Part shown: positions 1 through 8,205 of the stretch, in pieces
Position numbering within the stretch: the stretch's first letter is position 1
How the letters are laid out: each line of letters starts with the position of its first letter
Position numbers and translations under genes: made by a program
Notes under the pieces: generated by a model
The model's database searches: none
What the model saw: the letters and a program-made list of their open reading frames with translations, nothing else
Told to the model about the DNA's origin: nothing
DNA from: Pirellulales bacterium
Lineage (GTDB): Bacteria; Planctomycetota; Planctomycetia; Pirellulales; PALSA-1355
Length of the DNA stretch: 64,000 nucleotides
NCBI GenBank assembly: GCA_022844125.1
Contig: JALHMI010000006.1
Span: forward strand, 62,001 to 126,000
Direction of reading: 5' to 3'

Positions 1-622
1 CGAACAGCAGCGTGAACCGCTTTTGCTCGGCGTCCCACAGCTCTTCGCCGAGTTCGAGGAACACGCCTTCGACAGGCTGATCGTTCTCATCCAGCAGGTG
101 TATGTGCCGGTAGGCTTCGCCGCGGCTCATCGGCGCGGAGAAGTGGATGTAGAACTTAAGCTGATTTTCAGGCAAGACGTCGGCCGTGGGATAGATGTGG
201 GTGACTACCGTCGTCGGTTCAGAATCGCTGGTTGGCACTTCCATGACATGGATGAGCGGCGGTGAGTCCAACACGGCGCGGTAGCTCAGGCCCGGTTCGA
301 GCGGATAGCGGGGCTGAAAGCGGAGCGTTCCGCCTTCGATGGTGAGCGTGCCGGTCAGGGGCGGCAGGTCGCTGGCCTCGGCGCCGACGGAGACCGTTAA
401 GGTCTTGGCGCGGTCTTCGGCCGAGAGGGCCTCGAACTGTTTAAGTTGCTCGGCGCCGAGGCCGGTGATCTCGATCGAATAGCCGCGGTCAACGGAGCCC
501 GCGAGCGTGATGCGCGGAGTAGCCTGCTGCGCGAAGCTGGTTGTCGCGATCGCTGAGAAGGTGATCATCGCGATGGCGGCATACAGCAACCTGGTGTTTA
601 GGAAGAATCGAGGCCTGGACAT
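1..622 (-). CDS. Exported Ig-like (Big_5-type) protein, partial
   Basis: The reading frame opens with ATG at 622 (reverse strand) and runs off the left edge, so about 207 N-terminal codons are visible. Residues 1-32 form a signal peptide (basic start, hydrophobic core, then SFAQQ as a likely cleavage region). The body contains a beta-rich stretch ending in LKFYIHFSAPMSRGEAY and a following HIHLLDEN segment, which is the pattern of bacterial Ig-like Big_5 domains common in planctomycete exported proteins. The remainder, probably a further domain, lies outside the window. Function is unknown; an extracytoplasmic or surface role is inferred from the signal peptide. It is separated from the next gene by about 125 bp and is transcribed in the same direction as it. 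Confidence 0.75.
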   Translation of the reverse strand, partial: MSRPRFFLNTRLLYAAIAMITFSAIATTSFAQQATPRITLAGSVDRGYSIEITGLGAEQLKQFEALSAEDRAKTLTVSVGAEASDLPPLTGTLTIEGGTLRFQPRYPLEPGLSYRAVLDSPPLIHVMEVPTSDSEPTTVVTHIYPTADVLPENQLKFYIHFSAPMSRGEAYRHIHLLDENDQPVEGVFLELGEELWDAEQKRFTLLF

Positions 623-748
623 GGTTGCACCCGCCCTGACAAACCACGGTGAAACGGCGACCTTTATTCTATCAAGAAACGAACACGGACGGTCTGACCG
701 GGGCCAGACCGTCCGTGCTTGAAAGTGGGCTAGACGAGCGGCCAGCAC

Positions 749-1831
749 TTACGGCAGTTCGATGGCCTCGAGGTTGAGCGAACCGGCCTCGGTTTGCTTG
801 AGCACGAGGGCATGGTCCTTGTCGAGCTTGTCGAGCTGGGTGACTCCCTTCAGGTCGCCGATCGTGTCGTACGGCAGGCCGGCGGTGCCGCTGATGCGGT
901 CGGTGATGCCATCCGTCTTGTCGATCGTGGCGACGTCAACCTTCATCACGCCGCGGCTGCTGTTGGCCATCAGCAGGTAGTCCTTGCCGCCCTTGTTGTA
1001 GACAATCATGTCCAGCGGTCGGTTGCGGTTGCCGAGCTCGGCGATGGTCGTGCCGCGAACCTTCGCGCCTGGCTTTAAATCCGAGAGCGGGAACTTCACG
1101 AGCGGCGTGCAGGTGTAGGCGGCCAGGACGTTGGGCTCGCCGCTGATGTCGAAGACCGCCAGCGTGCGAACGGGCGAGTGCGTTTCCAGCTTGCCGTGCG
1201 CGCCGTGATAGATCTCGACGCCGGTGCCGCCGGCGGCTTCCTTGAATGGGAAATCGAGAACGCGGAGCTGCGAGGCGAACTCTTCATTCGAGAGGCCAGC
1301 GACAATGATCTGTCCGCCGGTGAACTGCAGGTCGGTGGTCACTTCCTGCCGTTTCTTGTCTTCGGTCGGAGCATTGGGAAGCTGGGCCCGCGAGAACTTG
1401 ACGTCTTCGAGCTTTTGCTCGGCGAGCTTGCCCGCCGAATCGAGACGCACGACGACAGGCGTGGCGTCGGGACCGGTGCCCCGCGAGACCGAGAAGAAGG
1501 TGTTGCCGGTTTCCGGGTTCACGGCCATGTCGTTGATCAGGATTCCCTTGGGCGTGGTGCCGAGCAGGGCCGCGATTTTCTCGTCAAGCTTTTCGACGCT
1601 GAGCTTCTCGCTGGGCGAGCCCGAGGATTTGTCTTCGGTGGCGACGGCCACGATGCTGGAGCCTTGCGGGTCGCCGATCAGCAGGATGCTTTGCGGGGCG
1701 AACGTGATCGGGCCGATTGATTTGAGCTTAGGCGAACCTTGCTGCATGCCGGCGGTGAGATCGGCTGCGGGGGCGGCACTCGCGATAAGCGAGAGGGCCA
1801 GGGCGGCGAGGAGCGTGGAGCGAACAGGCAT
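749..1831 (-). CDS. Secreted beta-propeller-like protein of unknown function
   Basis: This 360-residue protein starts at ATG 1831, chosen because a strong AGGAGG lies just upstream and because a clean signal peptide follows (hydrophobic core about residues 5-20, cleavage near SAAPAAD). A longer frame extends upstream to 2224 but that part has no protein-like character. The mature part has repeated short beta-strand segments with patterns such as LLIGDPQGSSIVAV and DYLLMANSSRGVMKVDV, suggesting a periplasmic WD/NHL-like propeller that binds or reports on something, but no catalytic motif is visible. Such proteins are frequent in planctomycetes and uncharacterised. Neighbours are also small exported proteins. 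Confidence 0.7.
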   Translation of the reverse strand: MPVRSTLLAALALSLIASAAPAADLTAGMQQGSPKLKSIGPITFAPQSILLIGDPQGSSIVAVATEDKSSGSPSEKLSVEKLDEKIAALLGTTPKGILINDMAVNPETGNTFFSVSRGTGPDATPVVVRLDSAGKLAEQKLEDVKFSRAQLPNAPTEDKKRQEVTTDLQFTGGQIIVAGLSNEEFASQLRVLDFPFKEAAGGTGVEIYHGAHGKLETHSPVRTLAVFDISGEPNVLAAYTCTPLVKFPLSDLKPGAKVRGTTIAELGNRNRPLDMIVYNKGGKDYLLMANSSRGVMKVDVATIDKTDGITDRISGTAGLPYDTIGDLKGVTQLDKLDKDHALVLKQTEAGSLNLEAIELP

Positions 1832-1991
1832 CGTAAGTCCTCCTGTAATAGAAGCGGGTGGATCCGCGTGTGCGTTCAGCGGGCTCTCGCTGGAGCAGAC
1901 AACGCCGCGGCGCGAGAAAAGTTCCCGGCCGCGGCGCGTTAAGTGTAGCAGAGCCGCTACGAACGATCGAACAAATGCGCAGATCGTTTGG

Positions 1992-2384
1992 CTACTTCGA
2001 GCGTTTGGCTTCCCAGTCGCGGCTTTTGCCACCGCCGCCGGGGCGTCCGCCGCTCGTGGTGCCGGTGATGGTGTCGCCTTCGACCTTGCCTGCGAACTTC
2101 TGGACGATTTCCTGTCCGTTGCGTTCGGTTTTGACCTCGAAGCTGATCTCATCTCCCTTGATCGATCCATTCGAGATTTCGCGCGACTTTTTGCCCCGCA
2201 GCAGGTCGCCGGTGAGCTTGTCACCCTGGACGCTGAGGGTCAGCGTGCTTTGGGTTTCCTTGCCCTTTTTCGTCTTGGTCGTCCAGGTCCAGGTTCCGGC
2301 GACGTCGGCGGCCAGCGCCGTGGCAGCGACCGTTGCGGCCAGAATCAGGGCGGCGGCGGGGGAGAACACTTTCTTGAAACTCAT
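1992..2384 (-). CDS. Small secreted beta-rich protein, tandem paralogue 1
   Basis: A 130-residue protein with a signal peptide (residues 1-25, core AALILAATVAATALA) and a mature domain beginning DVAGTWTWTT. The mature part alternates charged beta strands (LTLSVQGDKLTGDL, KFAGKVEGDTITGT) in a lipocalin-like rhythm, and ends in a Gly-rich linker (GGRPGGGGKS) plus basic tail. It is clearly homologous to the next gene at 2504-2884, sharing the AAD-GTW-W opening, the KLTG/KLAG turn and the G-KVDGDKITGT strand, so the two are a tandem duplication. Start at 2384 fits the signal peptide. Function is unknown; an envelope location is inferred. Confidence 0.7.
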   Translation of the reverse strand: MSFKKVFSPAAALILAATVAATALAADVAGTWTWTTKTKKGKETQSTLTLSVQGDKLTGDLLRGKKSREISNGSIKGDEISFEVKTERNGQEIVQKFAGKVEGDTITGTTSGGRPGGGGKSRDWEAKRSK

Positions 2385-2503
2385 GGGGGTAACCCTCTTT
2401 CTCTCAGCAACAATGTGGAACAGGAAACTGGGAGTGGATGGATCGTTGTTTGGGTTCAACACGCCCTTCGCCGCGGCGCAGGGTCGTGTCACGCAAGCTC
2501 AAA

Positions 2504-2884
2504 CTATTCTTTCACGCGAGTCGCTACCCACTCGCGGCTGCGATTCTGATCGCCGGCCACGAATTCGATCGTGCCGGTGATCTTGTCGCCGTCGACTTTT
2601 CCCTTGTAAACCATTTCGAACTTGTTGCCGTCGCGCTCGCGAATCGTCTTGAACGAAACCTCGTCGTTCTTAAACACGCCGTCGGTGATCTCGGTTTCGC
2701 GGTTGTTGCTATAAACTTTGCCGGCGAGTTTTTCGCCTTCGGCCTTGAGGTCGAGCTTGATTTCGATTTCGTTATCCTGCCGCTGGAACTTCCAGCTCCA
2801 GGTGCCGCTGGGATCGGCTGCCAGGGCCGAGGTGCTCAGGGCGAACAACGCCAAGAACGCGAAAGCCAAGGTGCGGTGCTTCAT
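2504..2884 (-). CDS. Small secreted beta-rich protein, tandem paralogue 2
   Basis: A 126-residue protein starting at ATG 2884. Residues 1-23 are a signal peptide ending in STSALAAD. The mature part opens PSGTWSWKF and has the same beta pattern as the gene immediately downstream (1992-2384), including KGKVDGDKITGTIEF near the end; the C-terminus REWVATRVKE matches RDWEAKRSK of its paralogue. It lacks the Gly-rich linker of paralogue 1. The two genes lie 120 bp apart on the same strand. No enzymatic motif is visible, so the role (ligand binding, structural or other) is unknown. Confidence 0.7.
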   Translation of the reverse strand: MKHRTLAFAFLALFALSTSALAADPSGTWSWKFQRQDNEIEIKLDLKAEGEKLAGKVYSNNRETEITDGVFKNDEVSFKTIRERDGNKFEMVYKGKVDGDKITGTIEFVAGDQNRSREWVATRVKE

Positions 2885-3112
2885 GGTCGGATACTCCGAT
2901 GGTTGGTTGGGGCAGTGCCTGCAATAGGTTGCGTCGCGGAGGTCATCTTGCCTGGCGCGGGCCAACGCGTCAAACCGCCGGCGGCTGGCCGCAAACCGGT
3001 TGGCTGCAAGCTCCCTATTTAGCCCCGTTGGCCGAGGAAAGTTCCGGTATCGATGGCTTCCAGGAGGTGAATTTTGTTCGCTCCAATCGAGCTGCGTCAT
3101 AGAATAGGGATT

Positions 3113-3490
3113 ATGAGTGCCGATCCGATTGAAATCCGCGACAATCGCAGGGGGCAACCGCGAGCCTATATTGCCGGCACGCGAGTCCGGGTTCAGGACA
3201 TTTATGTGATGTCGGAACAGCAAGGACTTTCGGCGGACGAAATCGTACGTTCTCTGCCTCATCTGACGCTGGCCCAGGTGCACTCGGCGCTGGCTCATTA
3301 TTTCGCCCATCGCGACCAGATTCTGCAAGAGATCCGCGAGGATCTCGCCTTTGTGGATCAGATGAAGTCTCAGGCGCAGCCAAGTCTGCTGTGTGAGAAA
3401 CTCAAAAGCCTGGATGCGGGTCACGATCCACTGGCGAATTGGTCCGCTTTCTTTGCCTGCTGCACGACTGCCTGGCCGAAGACGAGATGA
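3113..3490 (+). CDS. DUF433 family (antitoxin-like) protein with altered C-terminus
   Basis: The first ~95 residues match the DUF433 fold (a winged-helix domain found in VapB/MbcA-like antitoxins): IEIRDNRRGQPRAYIAGTRV, then VRVQDIYVMSEQQGLSADEIV and LPHLTLAQVHSALAHYF. The ATG at 3113 gives the usual N-terminus, but a very strong AGGAGGTG at 3062-3069 is placed ideally for an in-frame TTG at 3074, so the protein may be 13 residues longer. DUF433 genes are usually followed by a DUF5615 PIN-like toxin; none is present here. The last ~30 residues do not look like DUF433, and a different frame over the same bases ends more naturally at 3513, suggesting a frameshift. Confidence 0.65.
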   Translation: MSADPIEIRDNRRGQPRAYIAGTRVRVQDIYVMSEQQGLSADEIVRSLPHLTLAQVHSALAHYFAHRDQILQEIREDLAFVDQMKSQAQPSLLCEKLKSLDAGHDPLANWSAFFACCTTAWPKTR

Positions 3491-3509
3491 TCAATCACGT
3501 CGAGTATCT

Positions 3510-4820
3510 CTAGCGCCGCTCCTGCGCGCTCCCTTCGCCCGTAATCAGCCGGGCCGCGCGGCCGCGAGTGAAATAGCTGAAGGCCCACTGGAACATCACC
3601 ATCACGCGGTTCTGGAACTGCACCAGAAACAGGATGTGCACCACGAGCCAGGTGATCCAGGCCAGGAAACCGCTGAGCTTGATCCAGCCCAGGTCGGCCA
3701 CGGCGGCGGAGCGGCCGATCGTGGCCATCGTGCCTTTGTCGCGATAGTGAAACAGTGAAGGCAAGCGGCTGCCACTCACGCGGTGGCAGACGAGCTGGGC
3801 GACGTAGCGTCCTTGCTGCATCGCCACCGGCGCAAGTGCCGGGAGCGGTTTGCCGTCCTGCGTGTAGCTGGCGATGTCGCCGATGGCGAACACGCTCGGA
3901 TGCCCCTTGAGCGAGCAGTCGGCTTCAACGGGAATGCGGCCCGTGCGATCGAGCTCGACGCCGCTCTCTCTCGCAAGGATTTCGGCCAGCGGAGAGGCCT
4001 TGACGCCGGCGGTCCAGAGGATCGTGGCCGCGCGAACTGTTTCGTGCTGATGGTCGCTGGTTCGGATGACGACGCGCTCGGGCTCGATCTCGGTGACCAT
4101 CACACCGGCGCGCACCTCGACGCCGAAGCGGGTGAGCTGCTCGAGGGCCTTCTCGCGGAGGTCTGCGGGAAACATGCCGAGAATCGTGGGGGTCGCTTCG
4201 ACGAGCACGATGCGCGTGTCGGCGGTGTTGATATGGCGAAACTCCTGCTTGAGCGTACGGAAGGCCACCTCGGCGATCGCCCCAGCCAGTTCCACTCCGG
4301 TGGGACCGCCGCCGACGATCACGAACGTCATGAGTTGCTGGCGCCGCTCGGGATCGGTCTCCAACTCGGCGGCTTCGAACGATTTCAGCACGCGAGTGCG
4401 AATCGAGAGGGCGTCTTCGACCGACTTGAGACCGGGGGCGATGTGCTGCCAATGGTCGTGGCCGAAGTAGTTGAACGTCGAACCGGCGGCGACGATCAGC
4501 GTGTCGAATGAGAGCGGCTTGGGATGTCCACCGTGGAAGAGCAGCTTGCGGCCGGCGAGATCGATGTTGGCGACTTCGGCGAGTAGAACTTCGGCGTTGC
4601 GCTGATGGCGGAGCACGGCGCGGAGCGGCGCAGCGATGTTCGCCGGCGAGAGGGCGCCGGTGGCGACCTGGTAGAGCAGCGGCTGGAAGAGATGGAAGTT
4701 GCGGCGGTCGACGAGCGTCACTTGCAGGTGGCGGCATTTTCGAAAGCGTTGAGCCGCATTGAGGCCGCCGAAGCCGCCGCCCACGATCACCACACGGTGC
4801 GGGGCGTTGTGCTGGATCAT
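3510..4820 (-). CDS. ndh: Type II NADH:quinone oxidoreductase (NDH-2)
   Basis: This 436-residue flavoprotein transfers electrons from NADH to the quinone pool without proton pumping. The N-terminal FAD-binding motif VVIVGGGFGGLNAA is at residues 10-23, followed by the NDH-2 signature NFHLFQPLLYQVATGALSP (41-59). The NAD-binding Rossmann motif FVIVGGGPTGVELAGAIAE is at 166-184, and the second FAD contact is the VFAIGD segment near the C-terminus. The final ~80 residues contain a hydrophobic stretch (LAWITWLVVHILFLVQF) that probably anchors it to the inner membrane. Its start codon overlaps the stop codon of the upstream CinA-like fusion gene (ATGA), so the two are almost certainly co-translated, linking it to NAD metabolism. 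Confidence 0.92.
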   Translation of the reverse strand: MIQHNAPHRVVIVGGGFGGLNAAQRFRKCRHLQVTLVDRRNFHLFQPLLYQVATGALSPANIAAPLRAVLRHQRNAEVLLAEVANIDLAGRKLLFHGGHPKPLSFDTLIVAAGSTFNYFGHDHWQHIAPGLKSVEDALSIRTRVLKSFEAAELETDPERRQQLMTFVIVGGGPTGVELAGAIAEVAFRTLKQEFRHINTADTRIVLVEATPTILGMFPADLREKALEQLTRFGVEVRAGVMVTEIEPERVVIRTSDHQHETVRAATILWTAGVKASPLAEILARESGVELDRTGRIPVEADCSLKGHPSVFAIGDIASYTQDGKPLPALAPVAMQQGRYVAQLVCHRVSGSRLPSLFHYRDKGTMATIGRSAAVADLGWIKLSGFLAWITWLVVHILFLVQFQNRVMVMFQWAFSYFTRGRAARLITGEGSAQERR

Positions 4821-5959
4821 GATTCGTCTCCCAACGCGGCGCTGGAGCGGCGAATGGCGGTGCTGGAGATGTCCTCACGAAAGTCCGCGGCGGGAACACC
4901 CTGGCAAAGCGCGGCGAGCGAACGTGGCAAGTGGATATCGTCGAGCGTTTGGAACGAATCGCCGGCGGTTCGGCCGAAGACGAGGAACCGGCAGCCCCGC
5001 GCGGCGATCTCAACGAAAGCAGCTTCCATGGTCTGGGGACCGCCGTAGTATCGTTCCTGACCGATACGCTCGACCGTATCTGCGCCGACCACGAACGTGC
5101 TGCCGGGAAACAATGCGGCTTTTTTCACAAACGTGGGGGCGACGCTTAGCCACACCGCATCGGCGGGATCGAACTGCCGCACGCGGGTTTGCATTTCCAG
5201 AAAGTCGAGCGGCGGCTTGTCGACGTTCTCGATCGAGATTTCGAATGCCACCGGGCAACCGAGGATTCGAGCGGCGACGTCGGCCATCCGGCGATGTCCG
5301 ACGTGCAGCGGATGGAAAGCACCGCTGAAGACGGCGCGCGGCAGACGATCGAGCGAGGCGCTGCCGCGGGCAACCAGCGAAGTCGTGCCGGCAAGCAGCG
5401 CTTGTTCATCAGGCGCACCATGCACGATCGCTTCTCGGACTTCCTCGCCGGGGCGCAGCGAAAGTTCGAGGCGACCGTGAGCGCCGGTGGATGCGGCCAC
5501 GGCATTCAGGACCATCGCGGCGACGATCTGCTCTTCTTCCGTCCGGCTGCGGGCTCCTTTTTCCAGATTGAGGTGGCTTGTGGCAGTGGTCCGGGCGCTC
5601 TGCCAGGCGACGTACACCCGATGGGGGCCGCGCTTGGGCCGATCGCTGGCCAAGCTGGCCGTGGCGCCCACGCCGACGACCCCGGCCGCAGGGGCCAGGA
5701 AGCGAGCCCGGCGGTAGGCGGCCATTGCCATCAACCGGGCGGTTCGTTCGGAGCAGTATTGTTCCGGCGGGCCTCCGAGGAAGGCGGCGAGTGCGGCGGG
5801 CGCATAAGGAACGAGCGATTCGAGCACGGTTCGAGACGCTCCGGGCACAGTCAGGAGTGCTGCAACCGCCCCACTTCCGCCGCCGGTGACGGCCAGAACC
5901 AGCGGCGTACCGGCGGCGTGAACCTCTTGTACCAGGAGGGTTTGCGTCGTGAGCTTCAC
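4817..5959 (-). CDS. CinA-like domain fused to an NMN adenylyltransferase-like nucleotidyltransferase
   Basis: Start set at GTG 5959 because sequence upstream in the frame is not protein-like; 380 residues result. Residues 1-165 resemble the CinA C-terminal (PncC, NMN amidohydrolase) fold, with VPGASRTVLESLVPYAPAAL and a GPHRVYVAWQ strand, though the usual ES-TGG catalytic region reads VTGGGSG and may be altered. Residues 208-380 are a cytidylyltransferase-like domain with the GAFHPLHVGH signature (213-222) and a C-terminal ISSTAIRRS motif, as in nicotinamide/nicotinate mononucleotide adenylyltransferases. Both halves act on pyridine mononucleotides in known relatives. The gene overlaps ndh by 4 nt. 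An NAD salvage or repair role is inferred; substrate is not proven. Confidence 0.75.
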   Translation of the reverse strand: MKLTTQTLLVQEVHAAGTPLVLAVTGGGSGAVAALLTVPGASRTVLESLVPYAPAALAAFLGGPPEQYCSERTARLMAMAAYRRARFLAPAAGVVGVGATASLASDRPKRGPHRVYVAWQSARTTATSHLNLEKGARSRTEEEQIVAAMVLNAVAASTGAHGRLELSLRPGEEVREAIVHGAPDEQALLAGTTSLVARGSASLDRLPRAVFSGAFHPLHVGHRRMADVAARILGCPVAFEISIENVDKPPLDFLEMQTRVRQFDPADAVWLSVAPTFVKKAALFPGSTFVVGADTVERIGQERYYGGPQTMEAAFVEIAARGCRFLVFGRTAGDSFQTLDDIHLPRSLAALCQGVPAADFREDISSTAIRRSSAALGDES

Positions 5960-6211
5960 GGCTGCTCGGATGGTTGAGAACTGCGGGACCTGTCGTCTGA
6001 GGGTAAGCCTACCCAGTATTAGGTTTTTGGGCCAACCGACGTGCCAACCCAGCCCGGGCGACAATCCCCGGCGGCGGGCTGGAAATTCTTTAGTTTGCTG
6101 GGCCAAGAGCCGCGCTAACACGGCGAATAGCTTGCTGGGACGGCGCATTTTCGCCGGTCGTCACCCGTTTGAACCAACATGTCAGACCCGTCGTGTGGGA
6201 GGCCCAGGACC

Positions 6212-7027
6212 ATGATCAGGAAAGCAATTGTTACGGCAGCGGGCGCGAGCCTGCTGGCAGTTTTGTTCTTCGGACGAGACGCGGTGAGCTATGTCTCGAC
6301 CTCGTTCGGCTGGATGAAGGACTCGGTAAAGTCGAACGTGCCGGTCGAGTTTGAGATTGAGCGCGCTCGCCGGATGGTCAAGAACCTGGTTCCGGACATT
6401 CGCCGGAACATGCACGTGATCGCCCAGGAAGAGGTCGAGATCGAACGGCTCGATAAGGAAATCGCCCGGACGGAAGCGACGATGGGTCGCGAGAAGACCG
6501 AACTGGTGAAACTGAAGGACGACCTGAAGGAAGATAAGTCGTCGTACCAGTACGGCGGCCGCGTGTACACCGTGGCCCACCTGAAACTCGACCTGGCAAA
6601 TCGCTTTGAGCGATACAAGACGCACGAGGCCACGCTGGCCAGCCTGCAAGACATTCAATCAGCCCGCCGGGCGAGCCTGGATGCGGCCCGCCAGAAGCTC
6701 GAGAACATGCTGGTTGCCAAGCGGCAGCTGGAGGTGGACGTCGAGCAGTTGGAAGCCCAGTACAAGATGGTCGAAGTGGCCCAAACGATGTGTGAACACA
6801 ACATCGACGACAGCCAGCTTGGCCGTGTGAAGGAGCTGATTGGCGACATTCGCGCCCGGCTAAAGGTTGCCGAGCGATTGGCTTCGACGCCGATGATTGA
6901 TGGCGAAATTCCGGTCTCCGCCTCGGAGTCGGAAGTCGACACCATCGTCGAGCAGGTGACGGAATACTTTAACGCCGGCGAGGAGCCGGTGCAGGTTGCC
7001 GAAGCGCCGCAGAAGAGCGCCGACTAG
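6212..7027 (+). CDS. Membrane-anchored coiled-coil protein
   Basis: A 271-residue protein starting at ATG 6212, supported by GGAGG a few bases upstream; an in-frame ATG at 6179 lacks such a site. Residues 5-22 form a single N-terminal membrane segment or uncleaved signal. Most of the rest is long alpha-helical coiled coil (about residues 45-235), rich in Glu, Lys, Arg and Leu heptads, for example VEIERLDKEIARTEATM and KLENMLVAKRQLEVDVEQL. A conserved-looking patch YQYGGRVYTVAHLKLDL sits in the middle. Similar uncharacterised proteins occur widely in planctomycetes. It probably projects into the periplasm; partner unknown. A 15-bp stem hairpin follows its stop codon. Confidence 0.7.
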   Translation: MIRKAIVTAAGASLLAVLFFGRDAVSYVSTSFGWMKDSVKSNVPVEFEIERARRMVKNLVPDIRRNMHVIAQEEVEIERLDKEIARTEATMGREKTELVKLKDDLKEDKSSYQYGGRVYTVAHLKLDLANRFERYKTHEATLASLQDIQSARRASLDAARQKLENMLVAKRQLEVDVEQLEAQYKMVEVAQTMCEHNIDDSQLGRVKELIGDIRARLKVAERLASTPMIDGEIPVSASESEVDTIVEQVTEYFNAGEEPVQVAEAPQKSAD

Positions 7028-7054
7028 GCCACCCCTTGGGTCTCTCTCACACAA

Positions 7055-7089
7055 CTGTAGTCGGGGTCGAACTCCGACCCCGGCTACAG
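7055..7089. terminator. 15-bp stem hairpin after the coiled-coil gene
   Basis: Arms 7055-7069 and 7075-7089 pair over 15 bp with one mismatch and a 5-nt loop (AACTC). It lies 27 bp after the stop of the coiled-coil gene. There is no U-tract, so it may be a transcript 3' end stabiliser or a member of a dispersed palindromic repeat family rather than a Rho-independent terminator. Confidence 0.45.
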
Positions 7090-7268
7090 ACGGGAGAATT
7101 TTTCGAATTCCGTCTTGAGCGACTCAGTCACGCGAAATGACCGACAGGTGCAGAGATTTGGCAATCGAGTGGCGAAAACACCTGGCCGGACCCAAGGACG
7201 CGCTGCACTGGTTGTGGCACGGACCGACTCCCGCGGTGGGCGGCACGAATGCGGCGAGGAGCGCAGGC

Positions 7269-7934
7269 ATGATCAAGTCCGTGCAAGCCGTTTCAACTCC
7301 AGCGGCAGATTGCGTACCATGGATAGACAACGCCGTGAATCACGCCACCACCAAATCACGTCTGCTGCTATGGGTCGACGCCGTCGGCGGATTCTTCGTC
7401 TGCCTGGGGGGCGAGGTGCGGCTGGGGCAAGCCACGCCAGATGCGGCCGTGGATCTGCCGATGCTGGCGGATCTCTCGCGCCATCACGCAACCTTTCGCC
7501 GCGACGAAGAGGGTTACACGATCGAGCCGTTGCGCGACGTGAAGCTGAATCACGAACGGATTACTTCCGTGAGTTGGATCAACGACGGCAGCCTGCTGGA
7601 AATGGGACCGGCGCTGAAGCTACGCTTTCGTCGGCCACATCCGCTTTCGGCCACGGCCCGGCTGGATTTCGTGAGCCACCACCGGACGCAACCCTCCAGC
7701 TCGGCGGTCCTGCTGATGGCCGACACGCTGATTCTCGGCCCGGAGACCAACAACCACGTGGTTTGCCGGGGCTGGCCGCACGACGTGATCCTGCACCGGC
7801 AGCACGGCGGGCTGTTCTGCACCAGCAGCACCCCCATCGAAGTGGACGGGCGGCGGTACGACTCGCGGGCTCCGCTGGAACACAACTCGCGAGTGGTGGG
7901 CGAAGGTTTTTCGTTCAGCCTCGAAGAAATATGA
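7269..7934 (+). CDS. FHA domain protein
   Basis: Forkhead-associated domains bind phosphothreonine peptides. The start is placed at ATG 7269, which has GAGGAG at a good distance; an upstream in-frame ATG at 7137 has none. The 221-residue product shows an FHA core: GEVRLGQATPDAAVDLPMLADLSRHHATFRR (strand-Gly-Arg... Ser-Arg-His), followed by GYTIEPL and LNHERI and NDGSLLEMG. A second half (DTLILGPETNNHVVCRGW...DVILHRQHGGLFC) repeats the same pattern in weaker form, so it may carry two FHA-like units. The gene precedes a Ser/Thr kinase by 271 bp on the same strand, a classical pairing, so it may read phosphorylation by that kinase. Confidence 0.75.
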   Translation: MIKSVQAVSTPAADCVPWIDNAVNHATTKSRLLLWVDAVGGFFVCLGGEVRLGQATPDAAVDLPMLADLSRHHATFRRDEEGYTIEPLRDVKLNHERITSVSWINDGSLLEMGPALKLRFRRPHPLSATARLDFVSHHRTQPSSSAVLLMADTLILGPETNNHVVCRGWPHDVILHRQHGGLFCTSSTPIEVDGRRYDSRAPLEHNSRVVGEGFSFSLEEI

Positions 7935-8205
7935 AGCGGGAGCTTTGAAAGTGCCCCCTGCCAGCGGAAACTTCCGCACAGCAAGCTGGAAAACACAACA
8001 TCGAACGTCGGGGAGCGAATAAGTGTCAAACGGTGCAGGCAGCAGCGGAGCAAGGCCTGGAAAAGGGCCGGAATTCTCGGAGTTCTGCCGGGAACGAGCG
8101 ACCGCTTTGGTCGCCGCCCACCGCCGTGTCATAATCATGGACTAGGGGACTTCCGCGGCCGGTCGAGCTCGCATCGCCGGCCAGCGGGGGCAGCAAAGGT
8201 CGAAC

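Noticed and set aside
3514-3780. Search for a DUF5615/PIN toxin partner after the DUF433 gene
   Set aside because: The following bases encode the end of ndh on the other strand; no toxin-like frame is present.
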